The notes: generated by a model not told the origin, from the letters alone. 64,000 nucleotides of DNA from Marinomonas sp. TW1 (GCF_001625355.1 NZ_JSEE01000002.1:1-64000); one strand, 5' to 3'. Counted from the first letter of the stretch, positions 47,452 to 57,824 are shown. Program-made: numbers and translations.

Positions 47452-48837
47452 TTAGATACGATCAGCCACAAAAGACTGAACTTGCGCCAGTTCATTGTCC
47501 AACACAGTATAAGACTCTTCACGCTCGAACAAGTCTTTCATATGTTCAGGCAAACTAGGCGATTCACAGCCAGCTTTTTCTACTGCTTCAGGGAATTTCA
47601 CAGGGTGAGCTGTCGCCAAAGTAATCATAGGCACAGACTTATCTTTCCAGCATTGGCGTGCCGCTTCCAGACCAATCGCCGTATGCGGATCCAACAAATA
47701 CTGAGTATTGGCATGGACTTCAGCAATGACATCACAAGTGCGCTTATCATCCACTTTGTAACTGTCAAAGTTCTCTTTTACATAAGACCAAGCTTGATCA
47801 TTTAACGATACATCACCCTGATTGAAACGCGCCATTAACTCATCAATTGCGGCACCATCACGGCCATGAGCATCAAACAACAAACGCTCAAAGTTACTCG
47901 ATACCATGATATCCATACTGGGTGACAAGGTTACATTTAAGGCTTGGCGACTCATATCATTTTCACCAATCACACGATGTAAAATGTCATTCTGGTTAGT
48001 AGCAACAACCAGCTGATCCACTGGCAAGCCCATCTGCTTGGCTAAATAACCCGCAAAGATATCACCAAAGTTTCCCGTTGGAACCGAGAAAGACACTTTA
48101 CGATGTGGCGCACCAACAGCCAGAGCCGAAGAGAAGTAATAAACGATTTGAGCCATAATACGCGCCCAGTTAATCGAATTCACCGCACCAAGTTTCGCAC
48201 CTTTCAGGAAAGATTGATCCGCAAAGCTGGATTTCACCATGCCTTGGCAATCGTCAAAGTTACCTTTCACAGCCACATTAAACACATTATTATCAATTAC
48301 CGTTGTCATTTGACGACGCTGTACTTCGGACACACGTTGATAAGGGTGCAAAATAAAGATATTCAGATGTTCTGAATGACGGCAACCTTCAATCGCCGCC
48401 GACCCTGTATCACCCGAAGTGGCACCAAGGATAACCAGTTTTTCTTTACGTTCAGACAGAACATAGTCCATTAAACGACCTAGCAATTGTAATGCAAAAT
48501 CTTTAAAGGCCAAGGTTGGACCACGGAATAATTCCAGTATCCACTCGTTATTACCGACCTGAACCATAGGCGCGATAGAAGTATGATTAAAGCTCGCGTA
48601 TGCCTCATTAATCATGTCCTTAAAGGCATCAGCAGGAATGTCACCTTCTACAAAAGGCCACATTACTTTGAAGGCTAAGTCTTGGTAACTAAGGTTCGCC
48701 CAAGACGCAATCTCTTCTTTGCTGTAATGAGGTAGGCTTTCTGGCACATACAAGCCACCATCGTTTGCCAAACCGGCCAATAAAACGTCACCAAAGGACA
48801 AGGCCGGTGCTTTACCACGAGTTGAAATGTATTTCAT
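47452..48837 (-). CDS. thrC: Threonine synthase
   Basis: 461 residues. PLP enzyme converting phosphohomoserine to threonine. It starts MKYISTRGKAPALSFGDVLLAGLANDGGLYVPE. The PLP lysine is in GPTLAFKDFALQLLG near residue 113, with GATSGDTGSAAIEG near 140. Proteobacterial long type. Cotranscribed with hom, 11 nt after it. Confidence 0.96.
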   Translation of the reverse strand: MKYISTRGKAPALSFGDVLLAGLANDGGLYVPESLPHYSKEEIASWANLSYQDLAFKVMWPFVEGDIPADAFKDMINEAYASFNHTSIAPMVQVGNNEWILELFRGPTLAFKDFALQLLGRLMDYVLSERKEKLVILGATSGDTGSAAIEGCRHSEHLNIFILHPYQRVSEVQRRQMTTVIDNNVFNVAVKGNFDDCQGMVKSSFADQSFLKGAKLGAVNSINWARIMAQIVYYFSSALAVGAPHRKVSFSVPTGNFGDIFAGYLAKQMGLPVDQLVVATNQNDILHRVIGENDMSRQALNVTLSPSMDIMVSSNFERLLFDAHGRDGAAIDELMARFNQGDVSLNDQAWSYVKENFDSYKVDDKRTCDVIAEVHANTQYLLDPHTAIGLEAARQCWKDKSVPMITLATAHPVKFPEAVEKAGCESPSLPEHMKDLFEREESYTVLDNELAQVQSFVADRI

Positions 48838-48848
48838 ATAATTCTCTC

Positions 48849-50150
48849 TTAAGCCAAGTTTTCGACACGAATACGTTGCACAGAACCCGCAACGTCCGGT
48901 AAGGCTTCAATGGCTGCAATGGCAGCATTCATATTGCGTTCTTTTACTTCATGCGTCATAACAACCAAAGGCACAAGGTCACTGCCTTCACGCTCACGCT
49001 GAATCAGAGATTCGATACTGATATCATTATTGGATAAAATTTGCGTAATGTTTGCCAAGACACCAGCACGATCTTGAATCGTCATGTTAAGGAAGAAACC
49101 ACACTCAATTTCTTCGACTGGCAGAACCTCAACATCTGACAAGGCATCCGCCTGAAACGCCAAATGTGGGACACGATTCGTTGGATCTGCGGTCAGCGTA
49201 CGTGCCACATCAATCACATCAGCAACAACAGAAGAGCCCGTTGGCAACGCCCCAGCACCAGCACCGTAGGTCAATGTTGGACCCACTGCGTCCCCCTGCA
49301 CCATAATGGCATTCATCACACCATTGACACTTGCCAACAAGTGTTTACGAGCAATCAAGGTCGGGTGAACACGCAACTCAATACCCTGTTTAGTTCGGCG
49401 AGCAATACCTAAATGTTTAACCGCATAACCAAGCTCATCGGCAAAAGCAACATCTTCAGACGTGACACGACTGATTCCCTCGGTATATGTCTTTTCAAAC
49501 TGCAATGGAATGCCAAACGCGATGGACGCTAGAATAGTCAGCTTATGCGCAGCATCAATGCCTTCAACATCAAACGTCGGATCCGCTTCCGCATAGCCTA
49601 GGGCTTGCGCTTCGGCCAACACATCATCAAAGTTACGCTGCTTTTCGCTCATTTCTGTCAGAATAAAATTGCCAGTACCATTAATGATGCCAGCCAACCA
49701 ATCAATGCGATTCGCAGAAAGTCCTTCACGTACCGCTTTGATAATCGGAATACCGCCAGCAACAGCCGCTTCAAAGGCAACGATGACGCCTTTTTCCTGT
49801 GCTTTGGCAAAAATCTCGTTGCCATGTTCGGCGATTAACGCTTTATTCGCTGTAACAACGTGCTTACCATTTTCAAGCGCCGTCATTACCAGCTCTTTAG
49901 CAACGCTGGTACCACCAATCAATTCAAGAACAATATCAATCTCTGGATTGTTAACCACGTCGAAAATATCACGGGTTACGTTAATACCTGTGGTATCACA
50001 TGTATCATTGTCACGACGAGCACCCACCTGCTCAATAACAATGCTACGTCCAACACGTCGCGTAATTTCTTCTGCATTTTTCAAAAGAATATTAAAACTA
50101 CCGGATCCTACTGTTCCCAGCCCACAAATTCCGACTTTTACCGGTTTCAA
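48849..50150 (-). CDS. hom: Homoserine dehydrogenase
   Basis: 433 residues, monofunctional. Reduces aspartate semialdehyde to homoserine. NAD(P) fold VKVGICGLGTVGSG at the start, catalytic GTGNFILTEM and EADPTFDVEGIDAAHKLTILASIAFG (near 200), and a C-terminal ACT domain (about 350-425) for threonine feedback. First gene of hom-thrC. Confidence 0.96.
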   Translation of the reverse strand: MKPVKVGICGLGTVGSGSFNILLKNAEEITRRVGRSIVIEQVGARRDNDTCDTTGINVTRDIFDVVNNPEIDIVLELIGGTSVAKELVMTALENGKHVVTANKALIAEHGNEIFAKAQEKGVIVAFEAAVAGGIPIIKAVREGLSANRIDWLAGIINGTGNFILTEMSEKQRNFDDVLAEAQALGYAEADPTFDVEGIDAAHKLTILASIAFGIPLQFEKTYTEGISRVTSEDVAFADELGYAVKHLGIARRTKQGIELRVHPTLIARKHLLASVNGVMNAIMVQGDAVGPTLTYGAGAGALPTGSSVVADVIDVARTLTADPTNRVPHLAFQADALSDVEVLPVEEIECGFFLNMTIQDRAGVLANITQILSNNDISIESLIQREREGSDLVPLVVMTHEVKERNMNAAIAAIEALPDVAGSVQRIRVENLA

Positions 50151-50288
50151 AACGTTACCCCACAGAGATGATTTAATTATTTGTTATTTCGCCACTAAAA
50201 ACGCTTCATTATAACGCCTGAACCACATAAACCCAACGAAGAAAAGGCTGAACTAGGCTCATGTTAAGTGGAATATTTTGCAATAAGA

Positions 50289-51005
50289 CTATAACCCAAG
50301 TTTACTAGCCAGCTCTTTCGGTGGCAGATAACCTGGCAAAAACACACCATCTTTAGAGATTATGGTCGGCGTGCCTCGGACACCCAGCTCACTCCCTAAC
50401 TGATACTGATCAGCGACAGGATTAACACATTTGTTTTCTGGCACATCTGCACCTGTTTTCGCTTCTGTCATCCACTTTTTAGGGTCATCAGAACACCAGA
50501 TACTCACCATCTTACGATAAGAAAAAGAACCAATTCCCGCTCTTGGGTAAGCCAAATAACGCACCGTAATTCCCATCTCATTCAAACTTGCGACATCGTT
50601 ATGCAACATACGGCAATAACCACAATCGACATCGGTAAAAACCGTGATGTGTGTTTTTTCATTTTCCGCTTTGAACACCACCATGTCTGACTCTGGTAAC
50701 GATTCCAACTTAGCGCGTTTGGCTTGCTCAGTTTCATTCACCAGACCATCCGCGTCTATTCGATATAAATTACCAACAACAAAGTATTGAGCATTTTTCG
50801 TCATGTAAAGAGTTGGGCCACCCTCTACTTCCACTGAGTAGATACCAGCCTGCTCATGCCACTCTATCGAGCCAATAGTGTATTGAGGTAACGCGGTTTG
50901 AAGCGATTGACGAACTTGGTCTTGGTCAGCAAAAGTAGAGGTATAAGGAAGGGAAAGTCCGACAATGCAAAACGCACGAACCAAGAAAGAAAAGATGTGT
51001 TTCAT
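50289..51005 (-). CDS. dsbC: Periplasmic disulfide isomerase DsbC
   Basis: 238 residues. Signal peptide of about 26 residues ending TFA, dimerisation domain to about residue 85, then thioredoxin fold with DVDCGYCRMLH (active site CGYC, near 128) and cis-Pro RGTPTII near 218. Corrects wrong disulfides. Placed before hom-thrC as in pseudomonads. Confidence 0.94.
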   Translation of the reverse strand: MKHIFSFLVRAFCIVGLSLPYTSTFADQDQVRQSLQTALPQYTIGSIEWHEQAGIYSVEVEGGPTLYMTKNAQYFVVGNLYRIDADGLVNETEQAKRAKLESLPESDMVVFKAENEKTHITVFTDVDCGYCRMLHNDVASLNEMGITVRYLAYPRAGIGSFSYRKMVSIWCSDDPKKWMTEAKTGADVPENKCVNPVADQYQLGSELGVRGTPTIISKDGVFLPGYLPPKELASKLGL

Positions 51006-51066
51006 GAAAACCTCAAAGACAAATGAATTGTCTCTATTAGGCCATACGAAAGGGAGTTAGTTCCAC

Positions 51067-51095
51067 AAAAAAAGGCGACTTACGTCGCCTTTTTA
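51067..51095 (-). terminator. Terminator after rplS
   Basis: AAAAAGGCGAC-tta-cGTCGCCTTTTT stem 12 nt past the rplS stop. Confidence 0.88.
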
Positions 51096-51106
51096 AGGAA
51101 GATAAA

Positions 51107-51469
51107 TTAGCGTTTAGCCAACTTCTCTTTAATACGTGCAGATTTACCAGAACGCTCGCGTAGGTAGTAGATCTTAGCTTGACGCACGTCACCGCGGCGT
51201 TTCACTTCAACACTCTCAACCAATGGGCTGTAAGTTTGGAAAGCACGCTCAACACCGATACCGCTCGAAATTTTACGAACAGTAAATGCTGAGTTTAGAC
51301 CACGGTTACGCTTAGAGATTACAACACCTTCATAGGCCTGTAGACGCTCGCGTGAACCTTCTTTAACTTTAACTTGTACGACAACCGTGTCACCAGGACC
51401 AAATGCTGGGACTTCTTTTGTCATCTGTTCAGCTTCTAGTTGCTGAATCAGTTTAGTTTTATTACTCAT
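51107..51469 (-). CDS. rplS: 50S ribosomal protein L19
   Basis: 120 residues, standard size. [29 protein letters not shown] and [37 protein letters not shown] are L19 blocks. Sits at the 30S-50S interface. Last gene of rpsP-rimM-trmD-rplS. Confidence 0.98.
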   Translation of the reverse strand: MSNKTKLIQQLEAEQMTKEVPAFGPGDTVVVQVKVKEGSRERLQAYEGVVISKRNRGLNSAFTVRKISSGIGVERAFQTYSPLVESVEVKRRGDVRQAKIYYLRERSGKSARIKEKLAKR

Positions 51470-51538
51470 GGATGTGACTCCTAATAATATGGTTTCTTAT
51501 CAGTTCGAAGGTTCTTCTATCTGATAAGCTCGCAATTC

Positions 51539-52291
51539 CTACTCTGCCGAGGTTGAATCTTCAGTTTCGCGAATAAACTCTTCTAACAACTTCTGCTGTT
51601 CCTTGTCCAACTCAAGGTTCTGCAAAAGGTCTGGCCGGCGTTGCCAAGTTCTTCCGAGCTTCTGCTTTAATCGCCAGCGCCTTATCGCCTCATGGTTGCC
51701 GCTAAGTAGTACCGGTGGCACAGGCTCACCGTTAAGCACTTCGGGGCGAGTATAATGCGGGCAATCCAACAAACCATCAGCAAACGAATCCTCTTCTGCT
51801 GAAGCCTGCTTTCCTAGTACTCCTGGCACCATCCGAAAGACAGAATCCATAAGCACCATAGCCGGCAACTCACCACCACTTAGGACAAAATCACCGATTG
51901 ACCATTCTTCATCAATCTCAGATTGAATCAAACGCTCATCGACGCCTTCATAACGACCTGCTACCAGAATAAATTCTGCTTGTTTAGCAAGTTGCTGCAC
52001 ACCTTCTTGCGTCAGTGTACGCCCTTGAGGGGATAAAAAAATAACTTTTGCGTTGGGCACTTTTTGCTTAGCGCACTCAATCGCATCTTTGAGAGGCTGA
52101 ACTTTCATCAACATCCCAGGACCACCACCATAAGGTCGATCATCCACAGTCTTATGTTTATCCTGAGTAAAATCGCGGGGATTAATATAATCCACCTCAA
52201 CCAACCCAGACTTAATGGCTCTGCCCGTTACACCGTATTGGGTAATGGCTTGAAACATTTCCGGAAAGAGCGATATAACGCTTACCTTCAC
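51539..52291 (-). CDS. trmD: tRNA (guanine37-N1)-methyltransferase
   Basis: 250 residues. SPOUT methylase making m1G37, which prevents frameshifting. [25 protein letters not shown] at the start, [18 protein letters not shown] near 50, and the knot region [38 protein letters not shown] near 112. Third gene of the operon. Confidence 0.97.
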   Translation of the reverse strand: MKVSVISLFPEMFQAITQYGVTGRAIKSGLVEVDYINPRDFTQDKHKTVDDRPYGGGPGMLMKVQPLKDAIECAKQKVPNAKVIFLSPQGRTLTQEGVQQLAKQAEFILVAGRYEGVDERLIQSEIDEEWSIGDFVLSGGELPAMVLMDSVFRMVPGVLGKQASAEEDSFADGLLDCPHYTRPEVLNGEPVPPVLLSGNHEAIRRWRLKQKLGRTWQRRPDLLQNLELDKEQQKLLEEFIRETEDSTSAE

Positions 52292-52312
52292 GTGATGACC
52301 TCAGCTTGTTAG

Positions 52313-52858
52313 TTAAAATTCCGGATCCCAATCAACGACCATTTCCTTTTGTTCCAAATCGATGTTTAGAACATAAGTGTCTGGTACATAAGGAATCAGG
52401 CGTTCTTCACGATCAAAACTACCTTCACACGCACTGACAACCACAACATCATTCGCACCGGTTTCCATAAGTTGCGAAACCTTCCCCAAGAGGACACCCT
52501 CTTTGGTAATTACCCTTAGACCTTCTAGTTGACTCCAGTAATAATCACCGTCATCTAAATCAGGAAGATCCTGCGCATCAATGTAAATATCCAAACCACA
52601 GATTTCTTTAACTTGATCTCTGTCATTATAGCCATTCACCGATGCCACCAAACCTCGCCCTTGCAAGCGACCTTGGCTTAACTCTAGCGTTTTCCACCCA
52701 CTTGGGGTTTTCAACCACCAATGCTTGTAATCAAAGATCCCTTGCATTGGGTCGGTGTGCGAATACAACTTCACCCACCCTTTAACACCATAAACAGATG
52801 TAATGCGTCCAACCACAAGGGCTTGCTCAGGAGCGGCCGCTTGCTTTACTTTAGACAT
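52313..52858 (-). CDS. rimM: Ribosome maturation factor RimM
   Basis: 181 residues. N-terminal RimM domain VVGRITSVYGVKGWVKLYSHTDP and C-terminal PRC barrel ending RLIPYVPDTYVLNIDLEQKEMVVDWDPEF. Helps 30S head maturation. Between rpsP and trmD. Confidence 0.96.
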   Translation of the reverse strand: MSKVKQAAAPEQALVVGRITSVYGVKGWVKLYSHTDPMQGIFDYKHWWLKTPSGWKTLELSQGRLQGRGLVASVNGYNDRDQVKEICGLDIYIDAQDLPDLDDGDYYWSQLEGLRVITKEGVLLGKVSQLMETGANDVVVVSACEGSFDREERLIPYVPDTYVLNIDLEQKEMVVDWDPEF

Positions 52859-52872
52859 AGCACTACCTCTGA

Positions 52873-53121
52873 TTAAGCGTTTTTGCTAGCTTCTTTAACA
52901 AGCTGAGCAGCACGGTCAGATAGCTGAGCGCCTTGGCTAACCCAGTGATTTACACGATCTAAATCGACGCGTAAACGTTCTTCTTGACCACGAGCAACAG
53001 GATTAAAGAAACCCAAGCGCTCGATATAACGACCATCACGAGCACGACGGCTATCAGCCACGTTCAAGTGATAGAATGGGCGCTTCTTAGAGCCACCACG
53101 AGAAAGACGAATAGTTACCAT
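52873..53121 (-). CDS. rpsP: 30S ribosomal protein S16
   Basis: 82 residues. It starts [41 protein letters not shown], classic S16. First gene of rpsP-rimM-trmD-rplS, preceded by the ffh terminator, so it has its own promoter. Confidence 0.98.
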   Translation of the reverse strand: MVTIRLSRGGSKKRPFYHLNVADSRRARDGRYIERLGFFNPVARGQEERLRVDLDRVNHWVSQGAQLSDRAAQLVKEASKNA

Positions 53122-53222
53122 ATGATTGGTTCCTTATTGCTTAACGAAACACCTCTTGCCGAGTCGATTTTTGACTCATACTACAAGAAGGCGGCATATT
53201 CTAGTCGATAAACTAGAAAAAC

Positions 53223-53247
53223 GAAAGGGCGAATTGCTCGCCCTTTC
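53223..53247 (-). terminator. Terminator after ffh
   Basis: GAAAGGGCGA-attgc-TCGCCCTTTC followed on the minus strand by GTTTTTC; separates ffh from rpsP. Confidence 0.85.
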
Positions 53248-53298
53248 AATAAAATCGGCACTTTTTTTGCTAATGCCTGTAAAAACAACTAAATAGTG

Positions 53299-54678
53299 CT
53301 ACAGCTTAGGAAATCCGCCACCACCAGGAAGACCGCCAGGCATCATTCCACCTAGTTCGCGCATCATTTTTTTCATGCCGCCTTTGCTGCTGAACTTCTT
53401 CATCATCTTCTGCATCTGTTTATGCTGCTTTAATAATCGATTCAAATCCTGAATCTGTAAACCCGCACCAGTGGAGATACGTTTTTTACGAGAACCATTA
53501 ATCACATCCGGATTCCGACGTTCTGCTGGGGTCATTGAGTTAATCAAAGCCTCCATTCGCACAAACATCTTGTCATCCACTTGATCTTGAATATTACCTA
53601 ACTGCCCCATGCCTGGCAGCTTATCCAACATAGAGCTCATTCCGCCCATGTTTTTCATCTGCTGAAGCTGCTCTTTAAAGTCTTCTAAGTCAAAGCCTTT
53701 GCCTTTCTTTAATTTACCGGCCAGTTTTTCGGCTTTATCTTTATCAATCTTTTGCTCGGCTTCCTCGATCAAGGACAACATGTCGCCCATGCCCAGGATA
53801 CGAGACGCCAAACGATCAGGGTGGAATGGTTCTAATGCGTCGGTTTTTTCCCCTACACCCAAGAACTTGATCGGCTTACCGGTAATATGACGGACAGACA
53901 GAGCCGCACCACCACGAGCATCACCATCGGTCTTAGTCAACACAACACCGGTCAGTGGCAATACATCGCCGAAAGCCTTGGCTGTATTAGCGGCATCTTG
54001 ACCTGTCATGGCATCCACAACAAATAAGGTCTCGATTGGATTAATGGCCGCGTGAAGCAACTTAATCTCAGCCATCATGTCTTCATCAATCGCCAAACGA
54101 CCCGCTGTATCGACAATAACGACGTCTTTATGAGCCTTTTTAGCGTAATCAATCGCATTATTCACAATGTCGATTGGTTTTTGTGACAGATCACTGGGAA
54201 TGAAGTCCACATCAATTTCATTTGCCAGCGTTTCTAACTGCTTAATCGCCGCTGGACGGTAAACGTCAGCACTGACCACAGAGACAGATTTTTTCTCACG
54301 TTCTTTTAAATATTTAGCCAGTTTAGCCGTTGAGGTTGTTTTACCCGCCCCTTGCAAACCCGCCATTAAAATCACGGCTGGACGAGCAACGCGCAGATTC
54401 AAGCCATCATTGGCTTGACCCATAACCGCTTCCAGTTCCTGTTTAACAATCTTTAAAAAAACCTGCCCAGGACTAAGGCTTTTTGAGACTTCTGTACCCA
54501 CAGCGCGTTCTTTAACGGCGGCAATAAAGTCTTTGACAACAGGAAGCGCCACATCCGCTTCTAATAAAGCCATGCGTACTTCACGTAGCACATCTTTAAT
54601 GTTGTCTTCGGTTAATTTGGCTCTTCCTCGAATTCGATCAAGGGAGGAGGTTAAGCGTTCTGATAAACTGTCGAACAT
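53299..54678 (-). CDS. ffh: Signal recognition particle protein Ffh
   Basis: 459 residues. NG GTPase domain with GLQGAGKTTSTAKLA near 107, DTAGR near 190 and TKTDGDARGG near 247. The Met-rich M domain (about 325-435, MKNMGGMSSM, KKRISTGAGLQ) binds 4.5S RNA and signal sequences. C-terminal Gly/Pro tail. Directs membrane proteins to FtsY/SecYEG. Confidence 0.97.
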   Translation of the reverse strand: MFDSLSERLTSSLDRIRGRAKLTEDNIKDVLREVRMALLEADVALPVVKDFIAAVKERAVGTEVSKSLSPGQVFLKIVKQELEAVMGQANDGLNLRVARPAVILMAGLQGAGKTTSTAKLAKYLKEREKKSVSVVSADVYRPAAIKQLETLANEIDVDFIPSDLSQKPIDIVNNAIDYAKKAHKDVVIVDTAGRLAIDEDMMAEIKLLHAAINPIETLFVVDAMTGQDAANTAKAFGDVLPLTGVVLTKTDGDARGGAALSVRHITGKPIKFLGVGEKTDALEPFHPDRLASRILGMGDMLSLIEEAEQKIDKDKAEKLAGKLKKGKGFDLEDFKEQLQQMKNMGGMSSMLDKLPGMGQLGNIQDQVDDKMFVRMEALINSMTPAERRNPDVINGSRKKRISTGAGLQIQDLNRLLKQHKQMQKMMKKFSSKGGMKKMMRELGGMMPGGLPGGGGFPKL

Positions 54679-54807
54679 ATTGCCCTCGAATTTGGCTCAA
54701 AAATAGAAAAAAACTGACGCTATCAGTTTATCCAAGGTGAAATTGGTTTTATTATAACGGATAAATGATTATCACCCTATACCTTTACTAAGCGGACATC
54801 CTAGTTC

Positions 54808-55575
54808 ATGACTCAAATATCGCTTTGGTTAGCTTGCACAGCCTGCTTAATTGCTGGTGCGGTTTACTTTTTTCGCCCCCACAACCGCTTCACACAGCTG
54901 ATTGGCGCGCTTGCCATTGCGGTACATACATTTTCATTAATGCAATTATTGCTTAATCGTGATGGCTTCAATTTTTTAACCATTGGCTTATTAATCGCCT
55001 TAATTGGCAACACCTTGCTGTGGTTTAGTAACAGAGACAAAGATTTATCCCTACTAATCGGCACAGCGTTCCCTCTTAGCGCCATTATTTTGGCTCTCAA
55101 TGCCATTGAACCTTGGGATTTGAAGCCGCTTCACAGCAATTCATGGGGCACCAGCGCTCACATTCTTATCGCTTCCGTTGCTTACAGCTTATTTGCCACC
55201 GCTTGCGGGGTCGGGATTTTGCTGGCCATGCAAGAATACCAACTTAAACACCACAAACTAAAGCAACTGCTGCGCGTCCCTCCACTGCAGGTTTTGGAAA
55301 GCTTAATGTTTGAATTCATTTGGGCCGCTTTTATTCTATTGACCATCACCATACTGACTGGCTTCTACTTTATAGAAGACATGTTTGCACAACACTTAGT
55401 ACACAAAACCTTTTTCACTATAGCGTCTTGGTTTGTGTTCGCAGGCCTATTGCTTGGCCGACATTTAGCGGGCTGGCGCGGGCAACTTGCCGTCAAATTA
55501 ACCCTTAGCGGCTTCTTCTTGTTAATGCTAGGCTACTTTGGTAGCCGCATTGCATTACAAATCCTATTGCAATAA
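54808..55575 (+). CDS. ypjD: CcsA/YpjD-type cytochrome c assembly membrane protein
   Basis: 255 residues, about eight membrane helices. Family block SWGTSAHILIASVAYSLFATACGVGILLAMQEYQLK near 115-150, and a second conserved His segment VHKTFFTIASWFVFAGLLLGRHLAGWRG near 200. It resembles the haem-handling part of CcsA/CcmC, but YpjD has no confirmed function. Divergent from ffh, as in most gammaproteobacteria. Confidence 0.88.
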   Translation: MTQISLWLACTACLIAGAVYFFRPHNRFTQLIGALAIAVHTFSLMQLLLNRDGFNFLTIGLLIALIGNTLLWFSNRDKDLSLLIGTAFPLSAIILALNAIEPWDLKPLHSNSWGTSAHILIASVAYSLFATACGVGILLAMQEYQLKHHKLKQLLRVPPLQVLESLMFEFIWAAFILLTITILTGFYFIEDMFAQHLVHKTFFTIASWFVFAGLLLGRHLAGWRGQLAVKLTLSGFFLLMLGYFGSRIALQILLQ

Positions 55576-55658
55576 TGATCGAATTCACAAAGTATGTTTG
55601 ACAGTCGGTTCGTAAGAACTAATAATTCCACTATCATAATTATTGAGGCGATCCATTT

Positions 55659-56915
55659 TTGAACGAAGTCCCCTTAAGTATTCTCGGCGGAATACTGTTT
55701 TTTCTCATTCTATTCTCTGCTTTCTTTTCAAGCTCAGAAACAAGCATGCTGTCTTTAAATAAATACCGACTAAAGCATCTTGTGAAGAACAAGCATAAAT
55801 CAGCGATTAAAGTCAGCTCTTTACTTGAACGCCCAGATCGCCTTATTGGCGTAATTTTGATTGGCAATAATTTTGTCAATATCCTCGCTTCCGCCATTGC
55901 GACCATCATTGCGGTAAGATTATGGGGAGACGCAGGGGTTGCCATTGCAACAGCAGCGCTCACTTTGGTCATTCTTATCTTTGCTGAAGTCACACCAAAA
56001 ACCTTTGCCGCCTTGTATCCAGAAAAGTTGGCTTTTCCATTCTCATGGATTCTTGCGATTATATTAAAATTACTTTATCCACTGGTATTGCTCGTCAACA
56101 CCTTATCCAATGGTTTATTACGTATTTTTGGCGTACAAGCACACCACAACAATCAAGACACATTGGACTCTGAAGAACTTCGCACCGTGGTAAACGAAGC
56201 CAGCGGACTTATTCCAGCCGCTCACCAAGAAATGCTGCTATCCATTTTAGACTTAGAAAAAGTCTCTGTGGAAGACATTATGATTCCACGAAATGATGTT
56301 GTTGGCATTGATATTGAAGACTCTATCGAAGAGATCATTGAACAAATCTGCCAAACACGCCACACCCGTATGCCCGTCTATAATGGCGAGATCAACAAGG
56401 TGATTGGCATCCTACATGCTCGCCATGCCGCCATGTTCTTACGCGATCCAACCCCTTCTAAAGCCGCATTACTAAAAGCGACCGTTGAACCCTACTTCAT
56501 CCCAGAAAGCACCTCGTTAAATACGGTTCTATTAAATTTCCAAAAGGACCATCAACAGATGGGGATCGTGGTCGACGAATACGGTGACGTTCAAGGCATA
56601 GCGGCATTAGAAGACGTTCTTGAAGAAATTGTTGGCGAGTTCACGCCACCAACCCAAGACGAAGAAGAAGAGATTCAAACACTGGATGATGGCTCCTTCC
56701 GCATCGAAGGCTCAACTCACATTCGAGAGATCAACAAGGCGCTAGATTGGCACTTGCCAACCGATGGGCCAAAAACCCTAAACGGTTTGATCATAGAAAC
56801 ACTTGAATTTATCCCTGAACACCCAATCAGCCTTTGGGTAGAACATTACCAAATTGAAATCCAAGAAATCGAAGACAAGGTTGTGAAATTCGCCAAGCTT
56901 CAATTAAAGCGGTAA
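55659..56915 (+). CDS. CNNM/CorC-family transporter (DUF21-CBS-CorC)
   Basis: 418 residues. DUF21 membrane domain with SAFFSSSETSMLSLNKYRLKHL near 22, about four helices to residue 160. Two CBS domains follow (SVEDIMIPRNDVVGIDIEDS, MPVYNGEINKVIGILHARH, FQKDHQQMGIVVDEYGDVQGIAALEDVLEEIVGEF). A CorC_HlyC C-terminal domain starts near 345. The relatives (YfjD, CorB) are implicated in Mg2+/Co2+ export or tolerance. TTG start with GAGGC site. Follows ypjD. Confidence 0.92.
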   Translation: MNEVPLSILGGILFFLILFSAFFSSSETSMLSLNKYRLKHLVKNKHKSAIKVSSLLERPDRLIGVILIGNNFVNILASAIATIIAVRLWGDAGVAIATAALTLVILIFAEVTPKTFAALYPEKLAFPFSWILAIILKLLYPLVLLVNTLSNGLLRIFGVQAHHNNQDTLDSEELRTVVNEASGLIPAAHQEMLLSILDLEKVSVEDIMIPRNDVVGIDIEDSIEEIIEQICQTRHTRMPVYNGEINKVIGILHARHAAMFLRDPTPSKAALLKATVEPYFIPESTSLNTVLLNFQKDHQQMGIVVDEYGDVQGIAALEDVLEEIVGEFTPPTQDEEEEIQTLDDGSFRIEGSTHIREINKALDWHLPTDGPKTLNGLIIETLEFIPEHPISLWVEHYQIEIQEIEDKVVKFAKLQLKR

Positions 56916-56925
56916 AGGATACGTC

Positions 56926-57471
56926 ATGAGATACTGCCCTAAATGTGGTCACCAAGTTGAAATGACCATCCCACAAGGTGATAACCGCACACGAGCAGTC
57001 TGTCCGAATTGCGCTCATATTGATTATGATAATCCGAGGATGATCACCGGCACCATTCCACTTTATCAGGGCAAAATCCTTCTATGTCGTCGTAACATTG
57101 AGCCACAGTTTGGATTCTGGACCTTACCTGCTGGCTTCATGGAAAATCAAGAAACCACCAGCGAAGGCGCTCTTCGCGAGACATTAGAAGAGTCCGGTTC
57201 GGTAGCCAAATGCCGGCAAGCCTTTAGCATGATCAGCATCCCAAGAATTAATCAGGTACACCTTTTCTACCTTGCAGAACTGGAAAAAGACGACTTTCAC
57301 CCAACAGAAGAGAGCTCCGAAGTCGCACTCTTCGACTTAAAAGACATTCCATGGGAGGAGTTGGCCTTTAGTAGCGTCACCAAAACCTTGGAATTTTTTA
57401 TCGAAGACCACAAAACAGGACAATACGGTTTTCACGAAGACGTCATACTACTTAACTCTGTGCCAGATTAA
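56926..57471 (+). CDS. Nudix hydrolase with N-terminal zinc ribbon
   Basis: 181 residues. Zinc ribbon YCPKCG (4-7) and VCPNCAH near 25-30, like the NudC start but shorter. Nudix box GFMENQETTSEGALRETLEESGS near 68-90. Substrate unknown; relatives act on nucleotide or NAD-type pyrophosphates. 10 nt after the CorC-family gene, so probably cotranscribed. Confidence 0.88.
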   Translation: MRYCPKCGHQVEMTIPQGDNRTRAVCPNCAHIDYDNPRMITGTIPLYQGKILLCRRNIEPQFGFWTLPAGFMENQETTSEGALRETLEESGSVAKCRQAFSMISIPRINQVHLFYLAELEKDDFHPTEESSEVALFDLKDIPWEELAFSSVTKTLEFFIEDHKTGQYGFHEDVILLNSVPD

Positions 57472-57480
57472 ACCAACACA

Positions 57481-57789
57481 TCAAGATTCTAAGTGAATCA
57501 AATGATAAGCCACTTCCTCATAGGGATGAGCTAAACGCAAAGCAGCGACGACCGCTTCTTTATATTGCTCCAACAACACCATTTCTACTCGGTACTCTTC
57601 AACCCGCTCAGCCTTGCCCACCTCACCAAGAAAAGGTTGAGCACCAGACATAGGACGAAACTGCCCTTGCCCAAGCACCTGCCAGCAACACGCCTCATAA
57701 TTTCCCATTCGACCAGCGCCAGCAGCAAAAACCGCACTCTTTACCGCCTCAAGATGCGTTGCAGGAACATAAAACACTAACGAATACAT
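57481..57789 (-). CDS. YqfO/NIF3-like small protein
   Basis: 102 residues. Starts MYSLVFYVPATHLEAVKSAVFAAGAGRMGNYEACCWQ and ends AHPYEEVAYHLIHL, the NIF3-associated YqfO ferredoxin-like fold. Function unknown. The start at 57789 has AAGGA 8 nt upstream; an in-frame ATG at 57804 would add five residues and lacks a site. Confidence 0.85.
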   Translation of the reverse strand: MYSLVFYVPATHLEAVKSAVFAAGAGRMGNYEACCWQVLGQGQFRPMSGAQPFLGEVGKAERVEEYRVEMVLLEQYKEAVVAALRLAHPYEEVAYHLIHLES

Positions 57790-57824
57790 AAACACGTCCT
57801 TCATTTCAAAGAGAGCATTAATCG

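Noticed and set aside
49669-50214. 181-residue plus-strand ORF
   Set aside because: Antisense to hom; its Ser/Thr/Pro-rich composition is that of a mirrored gene.
54711-54729. CTG...CAG palindrome as a LexA box
   Set aside because: Spacing between CTG and CAG is 7, not 10.
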